From NCBI GenBank assembly GCA_029259935.1, contig JAJDEH010000043.1, positions 1 through 47,242 of the forward strand: DNA of 47,242 nt, given 5' to 3'. A model generated the notes under the pieces. It did not search any database. It worked only from the letters and a program-made list of their open reading frames with translations, and was not told the origin of the DNA. The translations under genes were made by a program, and so were the position numbers. Shown here piece after piece: positions 45,005-47,242 of the stretch. Numbering within the stretch: position 1 is the stretch's first letter; each line of letters begins with the position of its first letter. The DNA is from Planctomycetota bacterium. Its GTDB lineage: Bacteria; Planctomycetota; Planctomycetia; Pirellulales; Pirellulaceae.

Positions 45005-45351
45005 GCATCGCCACGGGGACGCGCATCTTTGTCGCCGCCGGCGCCACCGACATGCGCAAGGGATTTGACGGCCTGCAAGGAGCCGTCTTGGGCGTGCTCG
45101 AGCAAGATCCGCTCTCGGGGCATTTGTTTTTGTTCGTGAATCGTCGTCGCGACAAATTGAAGATTCTTTACTGGGACGGCGACGGCCTGGCAATTTGGTA
45201 CAAGCGATTGGAACAAGGGACGTTTCAAATGCCGCGCGTCGCGGACGATCACAAGTCGGCCGAGATTCGCTGCGAGGAACTGACCATGTTGCTGCGCGGC
45301 ATCGACTACAGCAACGTCCGCAGGCGCAAGCGATACTGCATCGCTAGTTGA
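44998..45351 (+). CDS. tnpB: IS66 accessory protein TnpB
   Basis: A 117-residue protein, the strongly conserved IS66 orf2. It contains ATDMRKGFDGL, LFLFVNRRRDKLKILYWDGDGLAIWYKRLE and FQMP. The start overlaps tnpA by 7 bp, suggesting coupled translation. It is intact and of normal length. It is not related to the TnpB of IS605/IS200-type elements. Confidence 0.96.
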   Translation: MLSIATGTRIFVAAGATDMRKGFDGLQGAVLGVLEQDPLSGHLFLFVNRRRDKLKILYWDGDGLAIWYKRLEQGTFQMPRVADDHKSAEIRCEELTMLLRGIDYSNVRRRKRYCIAS

Positions 45352-45485
45352 ATCCAGCCGACTTGCGACGCGCTGAAACACGCTTGCGACGGCCTCCAGT
45401 TGTTGCAAGCGTTTTCTTTTTTGCAAATCGCGAAAATGTGTACGCGAACAAGAACCGTGACCGAGCTTCGTGCGTAACAACGCGC

Positions 45486-47242
45486 ATGAACGCCAAGGAA
45501 CTGCAAAGCGAAAACAAACAACTCAGGAGGTTGCTGGCTCAATCGCAATCGGAGTTGACTGAATCGCAGACGCAACTCGCGCAAGCCAACCACGCGTTCC
45601 AGCAGACGCAATCCCAACACGAAGCCGTCGCCGCGCAGTTCACGCAGACGCTCGACGAGAAGCAGCGCCAAGTTGCCTCGCTGGAGCATCAGATTAAACT
45701 CCTCTTGCAACGCATTCGAGGCTCGCGGCAAGAACGCATCGACCCCGATCAGTTGCTGCTGTTCTCGCTGCGGGAACTCCAGGAGATCGCCGAGCAACTG
45801 GAGCAAGGCGCTCCGGAAGACGACTTGCTCCAGGACGCTCCGCGAGGCAAGCGTCGCCCCAAGTCAGGCGGCCGCAAGGGCAAGCTACCCGCTCACCTGC
45901 CGCGCGAGATCCTTCGCCATGAACTCTCCGACACCGAGCGAACTTGTCCCTGCTGTGGCGAACCGCGCCAGGAGATCGGCGTGGAGAGCAGCGAGCAATT
46001 GGAACTGATTCCGGCGCGGTTGAAGGTCCTGCAACATGATCGTGTGAAGTACGCTTGTCGCTCATGCCAAGAGCACGTCGCGATCGCCGACAAGCCGCCG
46101 CAACCTATCGAGAAGGGCCTGCCCGCTCCAGGTCTCTGTGCTCATACGGTGCTGAGCAAGTTTGGCGACCATCAGCCGTTGTATCGGCAAGAAGACATTC
46201 ACTCGCGAATGGGCATGACCATCCGCCGCAGTACGATCTGCGGCTGGCAAGCGAAGCTGGCCGAGTTGGCGCTGCCGCTGGTCGATCGCATGAAGCACTT
46301 GCTGCTTCAGTCGAAAGTGATCCACACCGACGACACGTCCATCAAGATGCTCGAGCCCGGAAGCGGCACGACGCGGACCTGCAAGTTCTGGCCCTACCTG
46401 GGCGATTGGCTGCATCCTTACGCCGTCTATGATTTCACGCTCAGCCGCGCGCGCGACGGACCGTTGAAGTTCCTGGAAGGATTCCAAGGCTATCTGCAAG
46501 CCGATGCTTACTCGGGCTACGATTGCATCTTTGCGGGCGTTTCGGTCCACGAAGTCGCTTGTTGGATTCACGCCCGCCGTTACTGGCACCAAGCGATCGA
46601 CAACGACCCGCTTCGCGCGAACACCGCGTTGGGCTTCATCGCTCGGTTGAGTCAAATCGAATCGCAACTTCGCGAAGCCTTTCCGCGCCAGAACCTCCAA
46701 GGCGAACGCGACTTTGAGGCCGTGGCCAGCGGCCGCCAGGAGCACGCCGTGCCGATCCTGGCGGAGTTCAAGGCATGGCTTGATGGTGAACGCGAAGACC
46801 AGCGAATCCTTCCCAAGAGTCCGATCCGCGCGGCGTTTACCTACACACTGAATCAATGGTCCGCACTGTGCCGCTACACGCGTGAGGGTTACTTGTCGTT
46901 TGACAACAACGTCGCCGAACGCTTGGTGAAGGTCCCGGCGATCGGCCGCAAGAACTATTTATTTGTCGGCAGCCCACGAGGCGGCCGCGGCGCGGCGGTG
47001 ATGTACTCCTTGGTCAGCAGCGCGAAGGCCAACGGGGTGGAACCGTTTGCCTGGCTGCGTGAGTTGTTCACACGGTTGCCACATCATCGCGGCGGCGAAG
47101 CCTTCACTCAATCGCACGCGCATGAGCCGGTAACGAGCGACGAGTTGGACGGATATCTTCCGGACCTTTGGTTAGCCGCCAACCCCACGCATGTTTGGAC
47201 GATCGACTCGCTTCGTCGTGCAGAACGCAAGGATCAAGAGCG
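45486..47242 (+). CDS. tnpC: IS66 transposase TnpC, 3' end outside window
   Basis: Open from the ATG at 45486 to the window end (585 complete codons, no stop). The N-terminal 80 residues form a glutamine-rich coiled coil. A CPCC...CRSC zinc-finger-like unit follows. The DDE transposase core shows the catalytic aspartates in HTDDTSIKM and QADAYSGYD and the glutamate in NNVAERLVK. The end reads GRGAAVMYSLVSSAKANG and then the IS66 C-terminal region. The protein cuts and joins the element's ends. Nothing in the visible part is broken, so the element may be active. Confidence 0.96.
   Translation, partial: MNAKELQSENKQLRRLLAQSQSELTESQTQLAQANHAFQQTQSQHEAVAAQFTQTLDEKQRQVASLEHQIKLLLQRIRGSRQERIDPDQLLLFSLRELQEIAEQLEQGAPEDDLLQDAPRGKRRPKSGGRKGKLPAHLPREILRHELSDTERTCPCCGEPRQEIGVESSEQLELIPARLKVLQHDRVKYACRSCQEHVAIADKPPQPIEKGLPAPGLCAHTVLSKFGDHQPLYRQEDIHSRMGMTIRRSTICGWQAKLAELALPLVDRMKHLLLQSKVIHTDDTSIKMLEPGSGTTRTCKFWPYLGDWLHPYAVYDFTLSRARDGPLKFLEGFQGYLQADAYSGYDCIFAGVSVHEVACWIHARRYWHQAIDNDPLRANTALGFIARLSQIESQLREAFPRQNLQGERDFEAVASGRQEHAVPILAEFKAWLDGEREDQRILPKSPIRAAFTYTLNQWSALCRYTREGYLSFDNNVAERLVKVPAIGRKNYLFVGSPRGGRGAAVMYSLVSSAKANGVEPFAWLRELFTRLPHHRGGEAFTQSHAHEPVTSDELDGYLPDLWLAANPTHVWTIDSLRRAERKDQE

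Larger units (their letters stand above)
44615..47242 (+). mobile_element. IS66-family insertion sequence, left part
   Basis: Three collinear genes (tnpA, tnpB, tnpC) in the usual IS66 order. The right end is outside the window. The left terminal inverted repeat could not be fixed without its partner; it should lie between the stop at 44429 and the tnpA start. Confidence 0.92.

Overview
This 47.2 kb window looks like chromosomal DNA of a planctomycete, most likely from the Pirellulales. That is inferred from gene content, not from a marker gene. The signs are secreted type I sulfatases, Tat-exported Gfo/Idh/MocA proteins, DUF1080-type domains, PQQ-like propellers fused to carbohydrate-binding modules, an ECF sigma factor coupled to a Ser/Thr kinase, and small membrane proteins with the NPYESP and QFSLRT tags common in this phylum. 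No rRNA, tRNA or CRISPR array was seen.

Layout. (1) 1-6081, plus strand: the end of an MscS-type channel, a Gfo/Idh/MocA oxidoreductase with a TIM-barrel sugar isomerase, then oadG-oadB-oadA, a sodium-pumping biotin-dependent decarboxylase. (2) 6425-16265: a small membrane protein; a minus-strand pair of a Tat-exported Gfo/Idh/MocA protein and a secreted protein interrupted by an in-frame TGA; a PLP-dependent class V aminotransferase; a 976-residue protein joining isochorismatase-like, ThuA-like, jelly-roll and SMP-30-like domains; a Spy-like exported protein; an NHL-type propeller; and a PhyH dioxygenase. (3) 16284-28319, minus strand: a probable five-gene operon for sulfated or esterified carbohydrate breakdown (DUF1080-esterase fusion, PQQ-like propeller with CBM9 and malectin-like domains, two sulfatases, PHP-type metallohydrolase). 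(4) 28390-32644, minus strand: an LRR protein and an ECF sigma factor overlapping a Ser/Thr kinase by 4 bp. Divergent from these is a 1132-residue secreted protein with VHL-beta-like, bulb-lectin, class 3 lipase and PLAT domains, followed by a small CARDB-like protein. (5) 37373-41328, plus strand: a dctPQM TRAP transporter, a MITE-like inverted-repeat element and a second PhyH dioxygenase. (6) 41341-43902: a run of small minus-strand membrane-protein genes separated by repeats of about 80-107 bp, laid out like a gene-cassette array, plus a frameshifted remnant. (7) 44615-end: an IS66-family element running off the window.

The genes suggest a heterotroph that binds, desulfates, de-esterifies and oxidises complex carbohydrate outside the cytoplasm, takes up carboxylate-type solutes with a sodium-coupled TRAP system, and may generate sodium motive force by decarboxylation. 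The points most worth a second look are the cassette-like array, the lectin-lipase-PLAT protein facing a sigma-kinase module, the multidomain fusions, and the single-lesion pseudogenes.
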